This document shows, piece by piece, positions 1 to 9,161 of a stretch of 64,000 nucleotides of DNA. How positions within the stretch are numbered: the first letter of the stretch is position 1; each line of letters opens with the position of its first letter. The stretch lies in contig NZ_JAKRNS010000008.1 of the NCBI RefSeq assembly GCF_022346615.1, positions 1-64,000 on the forward strand. The letters are read 5' to 3'. Position numbers and translations under genes: made by a program. The notes below the pieces were generated by a model, which worked only from the letters and a program-made list of their open reading frames with translations, had not been told where the DNA came from and ran no database searches. The stretch comes from Staphylococcus sp. ACRSN (GTDB lineage Bacteria; Bacillota; Bacilli; Staphylococcales; Staphylococcaceae).

Positions 1-460
1 CTTCTAATACGGATGTTTCAAATAATGAAAACGTGAATTCAGATGCTAGCAGTTCAAATCAAGATAATACTGATTCTGAAGATGTGAAGCAAGATGATTC
101 AAATTCTGATGTGTCATCAAACCAACAAGTATCTTCTTCTGATACTGTTAAACCTGAAGATAACACTGATAGTGCTTCTAATACGGATGTTTCAAATAAG
201 GTAAATGTGAATTCAGATACTAGCAGTTCAAATCAAGATAATACTGATTCTGAAGATGTGAAACAAGATGATTCAAATTCTGATGTGTCATCAAACCAAC
301 AAGTATCTTCTTCTGATTCTGTTAAATCCGAAGATAACACTGATAGTGCTTCTAATACGGATATTTCAAATAATGAAAACGTGAATTCAGATGCTAGCAG
401 TTCAAATCAAGATAATACTGATTCTGAAGATGTGAAACAAGATGATTCAAATTCTGAAGA
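1..460 (+). repeat. 174-bp tandem repeats in atl propeptide
   Basis: A 174-bp unit (58 codons) starts at 1, 175 and 349, marked each time by CTTCTAATACGGATRTTTC. The third copy diverges at about 456. Copies differ by a few substitutions only, for example VSNNEN versus VSNKVN. The period is a multiple of three, so the frame is kept. More copies may lie to the left of the window. Confidence 0.95.
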
Positions 461-3400
461 TAAATCTGCAAGCAAGGCTAATGATGCTAATGTATCTAGA
501 TTTAATCAAGATGATGTTAATCATAACAAATTGGATAATGATGATTCTTCAGTACAAACAAAAGATGCAGATACTGAGAATAAATCAGAACAATCAAATC
601 AAATTGATGATACATCAGAAAAGACAACTCAAAATGAACAAGATTTAGATGACTCGCAATCAGTAGATAACGCTGAATTAGTTGCCTTCTCATCTAAAGT
701 GAGTAGTTCAAATAAGAATGATAGATTACAATCTAACGTATCTGTACCTGTCGCTAGAAAAGCAACTACATCGTCTAATAACGTTTCTGATACAACAAAG
801 AATCAAGTTAAACCTATGTTAAAAGCAGCTAATCTACAGTCTACTTCAAGTCAAGCAACTCAAACACGTGCTTTAACTAATGAAGTGGCAACTAAAACAG
901 TTACTAAGGCCGCTACTAACACAACATTGCCAAAATATACACCAAAAGTGAATTCTTCAATCAATAATTATATCCGTAAAAATAACTATACTGCACCAAA
1001 TTATGAACAAGATATTGCAAGTTATTTACCGAAGTATAATTATCGTTATGGCAAACCTGAAGGTATTGTTATGCACGATACTGCAAATGATAATTCTACA
1101 ATTACTGGTGAAGTTAATTATATGAAGAATAACTATAACAGTGCATTTGTTCATGCTTATGTGGATGGTAATAGAATAATTGAAACAGCAGATACAGACT
1201 ATTTAGCTTGGGGTGCAGGAGCACCAGCAAATGAACGATTCATTCACGTTGAATTAGTACACACACATGATTATGATTCATTTGCACGCTCTATAAATAA
1301 CTATGCTGACTATGCAGCAACTAATTTACGCTATTATGGTTTAAAACCAGATAGTGCTGAATATGATGGTGCTGGAACAGTGTGGACTCACCAAGCTGTA
1401 AGTAAGTATTTAGGTGGTTCTGATCACAGTGACCCACACGGATACTTAGCGTCACATAACTATAGTTATGATGAATTATATGATTTAATTTATGAAAAAT
1501 ATCTAATTCAAACCGGTCAAGTTGCTGATTGGGGTACGACTTCATCTAATAATGGTGGTAGCACTAACACAGACGACACACCTAAAACAGGTCAATTAAC
1601 AGTAAAATCTAATAGTGGTGTTGGACGTATTAATAGCAAAAATAATGGCGTCTATACTACTGTTTATGATAAAAATGGAAAAGCAACTAACCGTACAAAC
1701 CAAACATTAAAAGTTACTAAGACAGCTACATTAGGTCAAGAAAAATACTATCTAGTGTCAGATTACAATAAAGGTAATTTAATTGGCTGGGTTAAACAAA
1801 ATGATGTTAATTACAATGCTGCAAAATCAGTAGCAAAAATTAATAAGAGTTATAAGATCAAACCTGGTGAAGTACTTTATAACGTACCTTGGGGAACAAG
1901 TTCACAAAAAGTTGGTACTGTTTCAGGAAAATCAAATCAAACATTTAAAGCTACAAAACAACAACATATTGGGAAAACGAATTATATTTATGGAACTGTA
2001 AACAAAGTATCTGGTTGGGTTAGTTTAAGCAAATTAACATCTAATAGTACTACTTCCCCTTCTACTGATACAAATAAATTAGTAGTAACTAATTTAACAA
2101 ATCAACAAGGTTCAGTGAATAAAACAAACAGTGGTGTTTATACGTCTGTTTATGATAAACAAGGTGTACAAAAATCATATGTTAACGGTAAAACATTTAA
2201 ATTAAGTAAAAAAGCTGCACTTGGAAGCAAACAATTTTACTTAATTACTGATAATAAAACCAATACAAATATGGGTTGGATGCTTACTAAAGATATCCAA
2301 GTCAAAGAGGCTGCAAAAGCTAGTAATACTATTAATAAAACAACAAATGTAAGTAAAATTGGCCAATTAAGCACTCAAAACTCTGGTCTTAAAACAACTG
2401 TTTTTGATGAACAAGGCAAAGACGCTTCCAAATTCGCCGGTAAAACATATACAATTACGAAGCAACGCACACAAGGTAATAACACATATGTATTAATTCA
2501 GAATACAAATCAAAAAACACCTATTGGTTGGATAAACACAAAAGATATAAATACACGTAATTTATCGAAAGCCGAAGCTAAAAAAGGCCAATATACAATA
2601 AAACCTACAAACAATGGATTATACGCAATTCCATGGGGTACAAAAGCACAACAAATCGATAAATTAAGTGATAATGTGAATAATAAATTTAATGCATCTA
2701 AATCTTTATTTGTAGATAAAGATGAATATGTTTATGGTAATGTAAACAACAAAACTGGCTGGATTGCAGCTAAAGATTTAAATAAAGTGACAACACAAAG
2801 TAATCCAATACCACAAAAATATGATTACATTATCTATAATGAAAATGGGCAATATTATTTAGACCCTACTGCTACTAAAGGTGCAGGATCATTAAGAGAT
2901 TTTTACGAAGGCATCTTTAATGTGTTTGAAAAACAAACAATAAATGGCGTGACATGGTATCATGGTAAACTGTCTAATGGTAAGACCGTATGGATTAAAG
3001 AGTCTGATTTACGTAAAGAACTAGTGAAATATTACTCAACAGGTCTAACACTGGATCAAGCTGTTGCATTACAAAAAGGTTTAAGCACTAAACCACAAAT
3101 TCAACGTGTACCAGGTAAATGGGAAGATGCTACTGCAGATGAGGTAAAATCAGCAATGGATGCTAATAAGTTAGTTAAAGACCCTACACAAAAATACCAA
3201 TTCTTACGTTTAGATAAGTCTCAAAATATTAATGCTACAGATTTGAATAAATTGCTTGTTGGCAAAGGTATCTTAGAAGGTCAAGGCGAAGCCTTTAGCC
3301 AAGCAGCTAAAGAAAATAATATCAATGAAGTATATTTAATTTCTCATGCCTTATTAGAAACTGGTAATGGTTCTTCAACCCTAGCTAATGGCGGAGATGT

Positions 3401-3746
3401 CATAAACAACAAAGTTGTGACAAACCAACCTACTAAATATTACAATATGTTTGGTATAGGTGCAGTTGATCACGATGCTGTTAAACAAGGATTTATCACA
3501 GCTAAAAATAATGGTTGGGATTCAGTTAAAAAAGCCATTGTTGGTGGAGCTCAATTTATAGCAAGCTCATATATCAACCAAGGGCAAAATACATTATATA
3601 AAATGCGCTGGAATCCTGATAATCCTGGTGTACATCAATATGCAACAGATGTAGCATGGGCAAAACACAATGCAACAAGAATTAAATCGTTCTATGATTC
3701 TATGGATAAATTAGGCAAATACTTTGATGTAAACACATATAAGTAA
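1..3746 (+). CDS. atl: Bifunctional autolysin Atl (5' partial)
   Basis: Secreted murein hydrolase with an N-acetylmuramoyl-L-alanine amidase and an endo-beta-N-acetylglucosaminidase in one precursor, needed for daughter-cell separation. The frame is open to the left edge, so the GTG at 33 is only an internal codon and the signal peptide lies outside. In order: Ser/Asp/Asn-rich propeptide repeats (1 to about 460), a low-complexity linker, an Amidase_2 domain (about 950-1510) with GIVMHDT, VWTHQ and DHSDPHG supplying the zinc-ligand and catalytic His/Asp positions, six GW/SH3-like modules in three pairs (about 1590-3020, each ending in a GW-type motif such as IGWVK, SGWVS, TGWIA), and a glucosaminidase domain (about 3100-3740) with the catalytic Glu in SHALLETGNGSS. 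In known staphylococcal Atl the precursor is cleaved between the two enzyme halves and the GW repeats hold it at the septum. A strong terminator follows. Identification is very secure. Confidence 0.96.
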   Translation, partial: SNTDVSNNENVNSDASSSNQDNTDSEDVKQDDSNSDVSSNQQVSSSDTVKPEDNTDSASNTDVSNKVNVNSDTSSSNQDNTDSEDVKQDDSNSDVSSNQQVSSSDSVKSEDNTDSASNTDISNNENVNSDASSSNQDNTDSEDVKQDDSNSEDKSASKANDANVSRFNQDDVNHNKLDNDDSSVQTKDADTENKSEQSNQIDDTSEKTTQNEQDLDDSQSVDNAELVAFSSKVSSSNKNDRLQSNVSVPVARKATTSSNNVSDTTKNQVKPMLKAANLQSTSSQATQTRALTNEVATKTVTKAATNTTLPKYTPKVNSSINNYIRKNNYTAPNYEQDIASYLPKYNYRYGKPEGIVMHDTANDNSTITGEVNYMKNNYNSAFVHAYVDGNRIIETADTDYLAWGAGAPANERFIHVELVHTHDYDSFARSINNYADYAATNLRYYGLKPDSAEYDGAGTVWTHQAVSKYLGGSDHSDPHGYLASHNYSYDELYDLIYEKYLIQTGQVADWGTTSSNNGGSTNTDDTPKTGQLTVKSNSGVGRINSKNNGVYTTVYDKNGKATNRTNQTLKVTKTATLGQEKYYLVSDYNKGNLIGWVKQNDVNYNAAKSVAKINKSYKIKPGEVLYNVPWGTSSQKVGTVSGKSNQTFKATKQQHIGKTNYIYGTVNKVSGWVSLSKLTSNSTTSPSTDTNKLVVTNLTNQQGSVNKTNSGVYTSVYDKQGVQKSYVNGKTFKLSKKAALGSKQFYLITDNKTNTNMGWMLTKDIQVKEAAKASNTINKTTNVSKIGQLSTQNSGLKTTVFDEQGKDASKFAGKTYTITKQRTQGNNTYVLIQNTNQKTPIGWINTKDINTRNLSKAEAKKGQYTIKPTNNGLYAIPWGTKAQQIDKLSDNVNNKFNASKSLFVDKDEYVYGNVNNKTGWIAAKDLNKVTTQSNPIPQKYDYIIYNENGQYYLDPTATKGAGSLRDFYEGIFNVFEKQTINGVTWYHGKLSNGKTVWIKESDLRKELVKYYSTGLTLDQAVALQKGLSTKPQIQRVPGKWEDATADEVKSAMDANKLVKDPTQKYQFLRLDKSQNINATDLNKLLVGKGILEGQGEAFSQAAKENNINEVYLISHALLETGNGSSTLANGGDVINNKVVTNQPTKYYNMFGIGAVDHDAVKQGFITAKNNGWDSVKKAIVGGAQFIASSYINQGQNTLYKMRWNPDNPGVHQYATDVAWAKHNATRIKSFYDSMDKLGKYFDVNTYK

Positions 3747-3784
3747 ATATTTAATTGTAAGTTATTGAATAGAATAAACTAAAT

Positions 3785-3831
3785 AAAGAGTACATGTCGC
3801 CTTAATAAGGTAACATGTACTCTTTCATTTT
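3785..3831 (+). terminator. atl terminator
   Basis: A 13-bp stem, AAAGAGTACATGT (3785-3797) with ACATGTACTCTTT (3813-3825), is followed by a T-rich tail. It lies between atl and a convergent regulator gene and could work in both directions. Confidence 0.85.
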
Positions 3832-3878
3832 TGATAAATTTATATAGGTAGATAATCGTTTAGCAAAAATCAAATCAA

Positions 3879-4298
3879 CTAAATATAAGAATGATGGGCA
3901 TTCAGTTTATTTAACAATTGATTTAAATTTTCAATATCTAATGCAGTTAAATTTTGACAACGCGCTTCAATTAAAGCGACTCGCACCTCGTTTATTTGAC
4001 GTACCAATGCCTTGGCATCTTCTGTCAGCATCAAATCTTTACATCTTAAATCACGACTAGATTGTTTACTGGTAATGTATCCCATGTGACATAACTTCTT
4101 TATCCATCGGGAGACAATAGATTGTTCTTTATTGATTTTCATCGTCAAATCATATTGCGACAATACATCATAACTATATAGTATTCTGAGCATTTCAAGT
4201 TGTTCCGAAGTTAAATCAGTACGTTGACCAAATCTTCTGCTCACTAAATTTAAGTCGTTGCTCGTTAATGTTATTAGTTGCTCTAGTTGTTTATACAT
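3879..4298 (-). CDS. MarR-family transcriptional regulator
   Basis: A 139-residue winged-helix regulator of MarR type. The recognition-helix segment is visible as DLTMKINKEQSIVSRWIKKLCHMGYI, followed by a wing (SSRDLRCKDLMLTEDA) and a C-terminal dimer helix. The ATG at 4298 has GGAGATG about 9 bases upstream. The gene is transcribed divergently from the acyltransferase gene, with about 200 bp between the two starts, and S. aureus has a MarR-like gene at the same place after atl. The target is unknown; control of itself and of the divergent acyltransferase gene is the simplest inference. No redox cysteine is visible near the N-terminus. Confidence 0.82.
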   Translation of the reverse strand: MYKQLEQLITLTSNDLNLVSRRFGQRTDLTSEQLEMLRILYSYDVLSQYDLTMKINKEQSIVSRWIKKLCHMGYITSKQSSRDLRCKDLMLTEDAKALVRQINEVRVALIEARCQNLTALDIENLNQLLNKLNAHHSYI

Positions 4299-4496
4299 GT
4301 TGTTTCATCTCCACTATTTAATTGTAATCTATATAAGATTTTAATTATTTTATTCTATAATATTATAATGTTATTCGTGAATATATACAATAAAAATCTA
4401 CAATATGACCTATTTCGTTGCATAACCCAACCAATTTATAATAAATTAGTAACAGTAGTATTTAATTTCTACAGAATAAACAAAAGGAGAATCATA

Positions 4497-5501
4497 ATGA
4501 ATCAATTAAAAAACAGGGACTACTTCTTTGACAATGCAAGAGCGTTATTGATTTTCCTCGTTGTATTAGGTCATTTATTACAACCCTATTCTGGTGAAAA
4601 CCGTTTTTTATCTTCGTTATATTTAACAATATATAGTTTTCATATGCCTGGCTTCTTATTTATATCGGGTTATTTCGCAAAAAAAGCTGGAGAAAATAGA
4701 TATATTGAAAAAGTATCTAAAAAATTATTAATTCCTTATTTTATATTCTTTGCATTCTTTTCACTTTATTACTTTTTAACTGGTAAAGAAGACAGCGTAA
4801 GTATGGATCCATTTGATCCAGTATTCGCACTTTGGTTTTTACTCACACTTTTCTTCTTCCATGTTATTTTAGTGATTGTAAGAGAATATAAATCTTACAT
4901 TGTATTACCTATAGCAATTATTGTATCTTTATTTGCTGGATACTCAGACGATATAGATACTTATTTAAGTTTTTCAAGAACAATCATGTTCTTCCCTATT
5001 TTTTATTTAGGCTATTTATTTAAATTTGAACATACTAAATTATTTAGAAATAAAAAATATATACCTATAGCATTACTCGTACTCATTGGTTTCTTTACTA
5101 TTTATTATCTCCATCCTATTAATTCTGATTGGTTACTTGGTGATTCACCTTATATATCACTAGAAGGTAAACAAGATTTATATAGTCCAATTAAACGATT
5201 ATTGCTATACATTGTCATCTTAGTTTCAATGTTTTCATTTTTAATATTAGTACCTAAAACTAAGAGATTTTTCACATACATAGGGAAAAGAACCATGTAT
5301 ATCTATTTACTTCACGGCTTAGTAATTGGCATTTTACGAGGATATAAAATTTATCCATTCAAAGATGATATTTCTATATATACGTATATTTATTTAATCT
5401 TAGTTACATGTATTATTGTCTTTGTATTGTCAACAAGGTTTATAGCAAAATGGACAAATCCAATTATAAATCTACAATCCCCTTCTAATTTTAAGGGTTA
5501 A
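4497..5501 (+). CDS. Acyltransferase 3 family membrane protein
   Basis: A 334-residue integral membrane protein of the acyltransferase_3 family, whose members transfer acyl groups to extracytoplasmic sugars or lipids. It begins with the family signature FFDNARALLIFLVVLGHLLQP (Asp12, Arg15 and the likely catalytic His26) and has about ten hydrophobic segments. The ATG at 4497 is chosen because AAGGAGA lies 8-12 bases upstream; the frame is open further upstream, but that part reads like untranslated AT-rich DNA. The substrate is not predictable. The gene stands between the divergent MarR regulator and the aminotransferase, as in S. aureus. Confidence 0.87.
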   Translation: MNQLKNRDYFFDNARALLIFLVVLGHLLQPYSGENRFLSSLYLTIYSFHMPGFLFISGYFAKKAGENRYIEKVSKKLLIPYFIFFAFFSLYYFLTGKEDSVSMDPFDPVFALWFLLTLFFFHVILVIVREYKSYIVLPIAIIVSLFAGYSDDIDTYLSFSRTIMFFPIFYLGYLFKFEHTKLFRNKKYIPIALLVLIGFFTIYYLHPINSDWLLGDSPYISLEGKQDLYSPIKRLLLYIVILVSMFSFLILVPKTKRFFTYIGKRTMYIYLLHGLVIGILRGYKIYPFKDDISIYTYIYLILVTCIIVFVLSTRFIAKWTNPIINLQSPSNFKG

Positions 5502-5508
5502 TTTTCAG

Positions 5509-5605
5509 AATACTGAATTGTAATTATTTTAAATATGTTATGATAGATATACTTTAAATCGTATAAACAATCATACATATGATTACAATTCGGTATTTTT
5601 TCTTG
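5509..5605 (+). other. Terminator-like stem-loop with promoter in its loop
   Basis: A 16-bp stem is formed by AATACTGAATTGTAAT (5509-5524) and ATTACAATTCGGTATT (5582-5597), perfect apart from one G-U pair. It is followed by a T run just before the ribosome binding site of the aminotransferase gene. The 57-base loop holds a possible -10 (TATGAT, 5539-5544) with a weak TTGTAA 15 bases upstream. Read-through RNA from the acyltransferase gene could form the stem, while RNA started in the loop could not. Confidence 0.55.
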
Positions 5606-5619
5606 AGGTGGAATAATAA

Positions 5620-6786
5620 ATGAAATTATCTTTAAACAATAATTCTAAATTTTTAAAAGCACCAAGCATACGTCAATTTTCCAATCGTATGAAAGACATT
5701 AAAGATTGCATCAATTTAACAATTGGCCAACCAGACTTTCCTATGCCAGATGTTGTAAAAGAAGCATATATTAATGCAATCAAAGAAAATAAAACAACCT
5801 ATTCTCACAATAAGGGATTATTAGAAACTAGAACAAGTGTTAGTAATTACTTTAAACATAAATATAGCTTTAGCTATGATCCTGAGGAAATTATTATTAC
5901 TAATGGTGCTAGTGAAGCATTAGACACTGCATTAAGAAGTATCATCAACCCTGGAGATGAAATTATAATTCCTGGACCCGTATATGCTGGTTATATACCA
6001 CTTATTCAAACACTAGGCGGTATCCCAATTTTTATCGATACTACAGAAACTGATTTCAAATTGACCCCTGCTGCAATAGAATCTCATATAAATTCTAAAA
6101 CAAAAGCAATATTATTAAATTATCCAACAAATCCAACCGGTGTTACATTAAATTATAATGAAGTTAAAGCACTCTCAAATGCATTGAAAGATAAAGAAAT
6201 CTTTATCATTAGTGATGAGATTTATGCTGAAAATACTTTCTCAGGACAACATACTTCATTTGGTCAATTTGATGAACTAAGAGACCAATTATTAATAATT
6301 GGTGGTTTGAGTAAATCTCACTCTGCAACCGGTATTCGAATTGGTTTTCTAATTGGTCCAGAATATTTAATTGAAAAGTTAACATTTATGCATGCCTATA
6401 ATTGTATATGTGCCAATGTTCCAGCCCAGATTGCATGTATCGCCGCATTAAATGAAGGACTAGAAGCGCCTCAATATATGAATGAAGCATATATTGAACG
6501 CCGTGATTTTTTAATTGATAAATTGGAATCACTAGGTTTTGAACTTGAAGCAAAGCCGGAAGGTGCTTTCTACATTTTCCCAAGTATAAAAAGATTTACA
6601 GACGATGACTTTGCATTTTGTGTCGATGTATTAGAAAAAGCACATGTTGCAATGGTTCCTGGTTCTTCCTTTACCGATATAGGTAAAGGATATGTTCGTA
6701 TTTCATATGCTTATGAATTAGATGCCTTAAAAGAAGGCATGCGTAGATTAGAACTCTATTTAAGCGAAAATTATAAGTTAAAATAA
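5620..6786 (+). CDS. PLP-dependent class I/II aminotransferase
   Basis: A 388-residue fold-type I aminotransferase. The PLP-binding Asp199 is in ISDEIYAE, the Schiff-base Lys232 in GGLSKSHSATGIRIG, and the Asn/Pro motif LNYPTNPTG and the C-terminal Arg (GYVRISYA) that binds the substrate carboxylate are all present. The sequence resembles the PatA/DapX branch (N-acetyl-L,L-diaminopimelate aminotransferase) as well as general aspartate/aromatic aminotransferases, so the substrate is left open. GAGGTGG lies 9 bases before the ATG. The gene is monocistronic, with a stem-loop before it and a terminator after it. Confidence 0.87.
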   Translation: MKLSLNNNSKFLKAPSIRQFSNRMKDIKDCINLTIGQPDFPMPDVVKEAYINAIKENKTTYSHNKGLLETRTSVSNYFKHKYSFSYDPEEIIITNGASEALDTALRSIINPGDEIIIPGPVYAGYIPLIQTLGGIPIFIDTTETDFKLTPAAIESHINSKTKAILLNYPTNPTGVTLNYNEVKALSNALKDKEIFIISDEIYAENTFSGQHTSFGQFDELRDQLLIIGGLSKSHSATGIRIGFLIGPEYLIEKLTFMHAYNCICANVPAQIACIAALNEGLEAPQYMNEAYIERRDFLIDKLESLGFELEAKPEGAFYIFPSIKRFTDDDFAFCVDVLEKAHVAMVPGSSFTDIGKGYVRISYAYELDALKEGMRRLELYLSENYKLK

Positions 6787-6798
6787 AAAACAACATCT

Positions 6799-6842
6799 AA
6801 AAAACACTAGCCATATCACATGTATGAGCTAGTGTTTTTATT
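6799..6842 (+). terminator. Terminator after aminotransferase
   Basis: AAAAACACTAGC pairs with GCTAGTGTTTTTA around a 16-base loop, ending in a T run, directly after the aminotransferase stop codon. Confidence 0.82.
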
Positions 6843-6891
6843 ATGTATATATTAAATTTTTAATTGACGTGTTAGTATCATATGTTTATGT

Positions 6892-7335
6892 TTAATTATT
6901 ATTATAAATATTACGCTCTGCAAATTGCTTTAAAATGTGGTGATATGCAATAGAATCTTCTTTTTCCATATCAAATTGACTTATAACATCTTCACTTATT
7001 TGATTAAAATGTTCTTTTAATTCAATGCCCTTATCCGTCAATTGTACTTTAACTCTACGTTCATCATCCTCATTTCTCATTCGAGTGATAAGCGATTTCT
7101 TTTCTAATCGTTTTATTATAGGACTAATCGTTCCTGAGTCTAAATATAATTCATCACATAATGTTTTAATATAAACTGATTTATCATTTTCAATATACAA
7201 TAAAACAATGTAATTCGGAAAACTGATATCATATCGTTTTAAATATCGATTAAATCTGTTAACAACTTCTTTACTAGTAATGTAAAACAAGTAGCACATT
7301 TCTTTTCTCATTTCATTATTGATACTTGATGTCAT
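6892..7335 (-). CDS. SarZ/MgrA-like MarR regulator with N-terminal Cys
   Basis: A 147-residue MarR/OhrR-family regulator. The start KEMCYLFYITSKEVVNRFNRYLK places a single cysteine, Cys14, where SarZ and MgrA carry their redox-sensing cysteine. The rest follows the SarZ pattern: YLKRYDISFPNYIVLLYIENDKS, the recognition-helix region LDSGTISPIIKRLEKK, and the wing RMRNEDDERRVKVQLT. GAGGAGAG precedes the ATG. In S. aureus the sspABC protease operon is expected here, so this regulator is a local difference. A redox-sensitive repressor is likely by family; its targets are unknown. The length and the one-Cys layout fit the OhrR subgroup. Confidence 0.85.
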   Translation of the reverse strand: MTSSINNEMRKEMCYLFYITSKEVVNRFNRYLKRYDISFPNYIVLLYIENDKSVYIKTLCDELYLDSGTISPIIKRLEKKSLITRMRNEDDERRVKVQLTDKGIELKEHFNQISEDVISQFDMEKEDSIAYHHILKQFAERNIYNNN

Positions 7336-7494
7336 TGCTCTCTCCTCAATCCTTTTATTATAATATTATTATATAGTTTAAATTTAGTCAAATATAATAA
7401 TAAAAATCATAAGAATTTTCTCGAACTAATCCCTTATTATAAATTCAATTATCCACATTCTAATTCATAGCATTAATTAATATAATTTTTAACA

Positions 7495-7534
7495 AAAACA
7501 AAAAAAGATTAATCCATTATATGGACTAATCTTT
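7495..7534 (-). terminator. Terminator of the men operon
   Basis: On the minus strand AAAGATTAGTCC pairs with GGATTAATCTTT around a short loop and is followed by a run of T. It lies just beyond the menB stop codon. Confidence 0.82.
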
Positions 7535-7542
7535 CGCTATTA

Positions 7543-8361
7543 TTATGGGAATTTAGGGAACTGATCGAAATCTGGATCGCGTTTTTCTTTAAACGCATCT
7601 CTACCTTCTTTTGCTTCATCTGTAGTATAGTACAATAACGTAGCATCTCCAGCCATTTGTTGTAAACCAGCTAATCCATCAGTATCTGCATTCATAGCTG
7701 CTTTAAGGAATCGCAATGCAGTAGGTGAATGTTTCATAATGTCTTGACACCATTTAACCGTTTCGTCTTCTACATCTTCTAATGGTACTACTGTATTAAC
7801 TAATCCCATATCTAATGCTTCTTGAGCATTGTATTGACGACATAAGTACCAAATTTCACGTGCCTTTTTGTGTCCTACTATTCTTGCCAAGTAACCTGAA
7901 CCATAGCCAGCATCAAATGAGCCTACTTTAGGACCAGTTTGACCGAAAATTGCATTGTCTGCAGCAATAGTTAAATCACATACTACATTTAATACATTTC
8001 CTCCACCAATTGCATAGCCCCTTACCATAGCTATTACAGGCTTAGGTATTACACGGATTAAACGTTGTAAATCTAAAACATTCAAACGAGGTATTTGGTC
8101 ATCGCCAACATAACCGCCATGGCCACGTACTTTTTGATCTCCACCAGAACAAAATGCTTTGTCCCCTTCACCAGTTAAAATAATAACTGAAATACGTTGA
8201 TCATCACGTGCTCTTGAAAATGCATCCATCATTTCTTGAACTGTATTCGGTGTAAATGCATTTCTTCTTTCAGGACGATTAATTGTAACTTTAGCTATAC
8301 CTTCAAAAATTTCATATTTAATCTCTTTATATTCTTTTAATGTTTCCCACTGTCTAGTCAT
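7543..8361 (-). CDS. menB: 1,4-Dihydroxy-2-naphthoyl-CoA synthase
   Basis: A 272-residue crotonase-fold enzyme that closes the ring of o-succinylbenzoyl-CoA to 1,4-dihydroxy-2-naphthoyl-CoA in menaquinone synthesis. MenB signatures are clear: [11 protein letters not shown], the oxyanion-hole segments [11 protein letters not shown] and [33 protein letters not shown], and the typical C-terminus [14 protein letters not shown]. The start codon overlaps the menH stop in an ATGA, and a strong AGGAGGAG sits 5 bases upstream inside menH. This is the last gene of menF-menD-menH-menB and is followed by a terminator. Confidence 0.97.
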   Translation of the reverse strand: MTRQWETLKEYKEIKYEIFEGIAKVTINRPERRNAFTPNTVQEMMDAFSRARDDQRISVIILTGEGDKAFCSGGDQKVRGHGGYVGDDQIPRLNVLDLQRLIRVIPKPVIAMVRGYAIGGGNVLNVVCDLTIAADNAIFGQTGPKVGSFDAGYGSGYLARIVGHKKAREIWYLCRQYNAQEALDMGLVNTVVPLEDVEDETVKWCQDIMKHSPTALRFLKAAMNADTDGLAGLQQMAGDATLLYYTTDEAKEGRDAFKEKRDPDFDQFPKFP

Positions 8362-9161
8362 TTTTGCTCCTCCTTATGAATAAAACCTAATACTATTTTA
8401 TCAAATTCTTGCTGTTGTTCCACGTGAACCGTATGACCACTTTTAGAAATTTCATTCACTTCACTCTGTGGAATCAATTGTTTCATTGTTTCAGCAATTT
8501 TACAAAACTTTTTGTCTAACGTACCTACAATGATACAAGTAGGTAATTCTATTCCTGAAATCTCAGACCATAAATTTGGCATAAAACCTGTACCATAGTC
8601 TCGTAATGCTTTTGCTAATCGGTTTGGATTTTGTCTTAAACGCATTTCACGAATTCCTTTTTTTACATCTTTATCTAAATCATATTGTGTGTAAAATAAA
8701 GGTAATTTTTCCCAATCATTTACAAATATCTCTAGACCAGCAATATCTAAAACTTTTGCTCTCGCTAAATCAACTTGCTGACGTTCTGCTCTATCAACTT
8801 CTTCTTTTATACCTGGTGATGTGCTTTCTAATATCAAACCATCGATATTTACAGTGCCATTTAAAGCATAAAATAACGCTATACGTCCTCCCATGGAATA
8901 ACCATGCAGGTAGATTTGATAATCAGAAAATTGACTCAGTGTATCATTTAAGGCAGAACAAATAAATTCGAAATTCCATACTTTATTTTCATCTGAAATA
9001 TCATTACCATGACCAGGTAAATCGATTGTCAATATATTAGTTGATTCATTTAATTTTTCTATATGATTATCAAAGGTACTTTGGTCACTAATGAAACCAT
9101 GTAATAAGACTAATAACTGATTTGAATCATTTTGTGATTGATGAAATTTATAATGTAACAT
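8358..9161 (-). CDS. menH: SHCHC synthase MenH, alpha/beta hydrolase
   Basis: A 267-residue alpha/beta hydrolase that eliminates pyruvate from SEPHCHC to give 2-succinyl-6-hydroxy-2,4-cyclohexadiene-1-carboxylate. The oxyanion region [10 protein letters not shown], the nucleophile elbow LHGYSMGGR (Ser89), the acid GTLDKKF and the base SGHTVHVE are in order. The ATG at 9161 (MLHYKF) is preferred to an in-frame GTG at 9173, because GAGTGA lies at a usable distance and related proteins begin this way. The start lies inside the end of menD and the stop overlaps menB by 4 bases, so translation is probably coupled. Confidence 0.92.
   Translation of the reverse strand: MLHYKFHQSQNDSNQLLVLLHGFISDQSTFDNHIEKLNESTNILTIDLPGHGNDISDENKVWNFEFICSALNDTLSQFSDYQIYLHGYSMGGRIALFYALNGTVNIDGLILESTSPGIKEEVDRAERQQVDLARAKVLDIAGLEIFVNDWEKLPLFYTQYDLDKDVKKGIREMRLRQNPNRLAKALRDYGTGFMPNLWSEISGIELPTCIIVGTLDKKFCKIAETMKQLIPQSEVNEISKSGHTVHVEQQQEFDKIVLGFIHKEEQK

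Noticed and set aside
33..35. GTG at 33 as the start of atl
   Set aside because: The frame is open to base 3 in the same repeat sequence, and no signal peptide follows the GTG, so it is an internal valine codon.
1321..1545. Minus-strand frame inside atl
   Set aside because: It is a shadow of the atl amidase domain, without a ribosome binding site or any family match.
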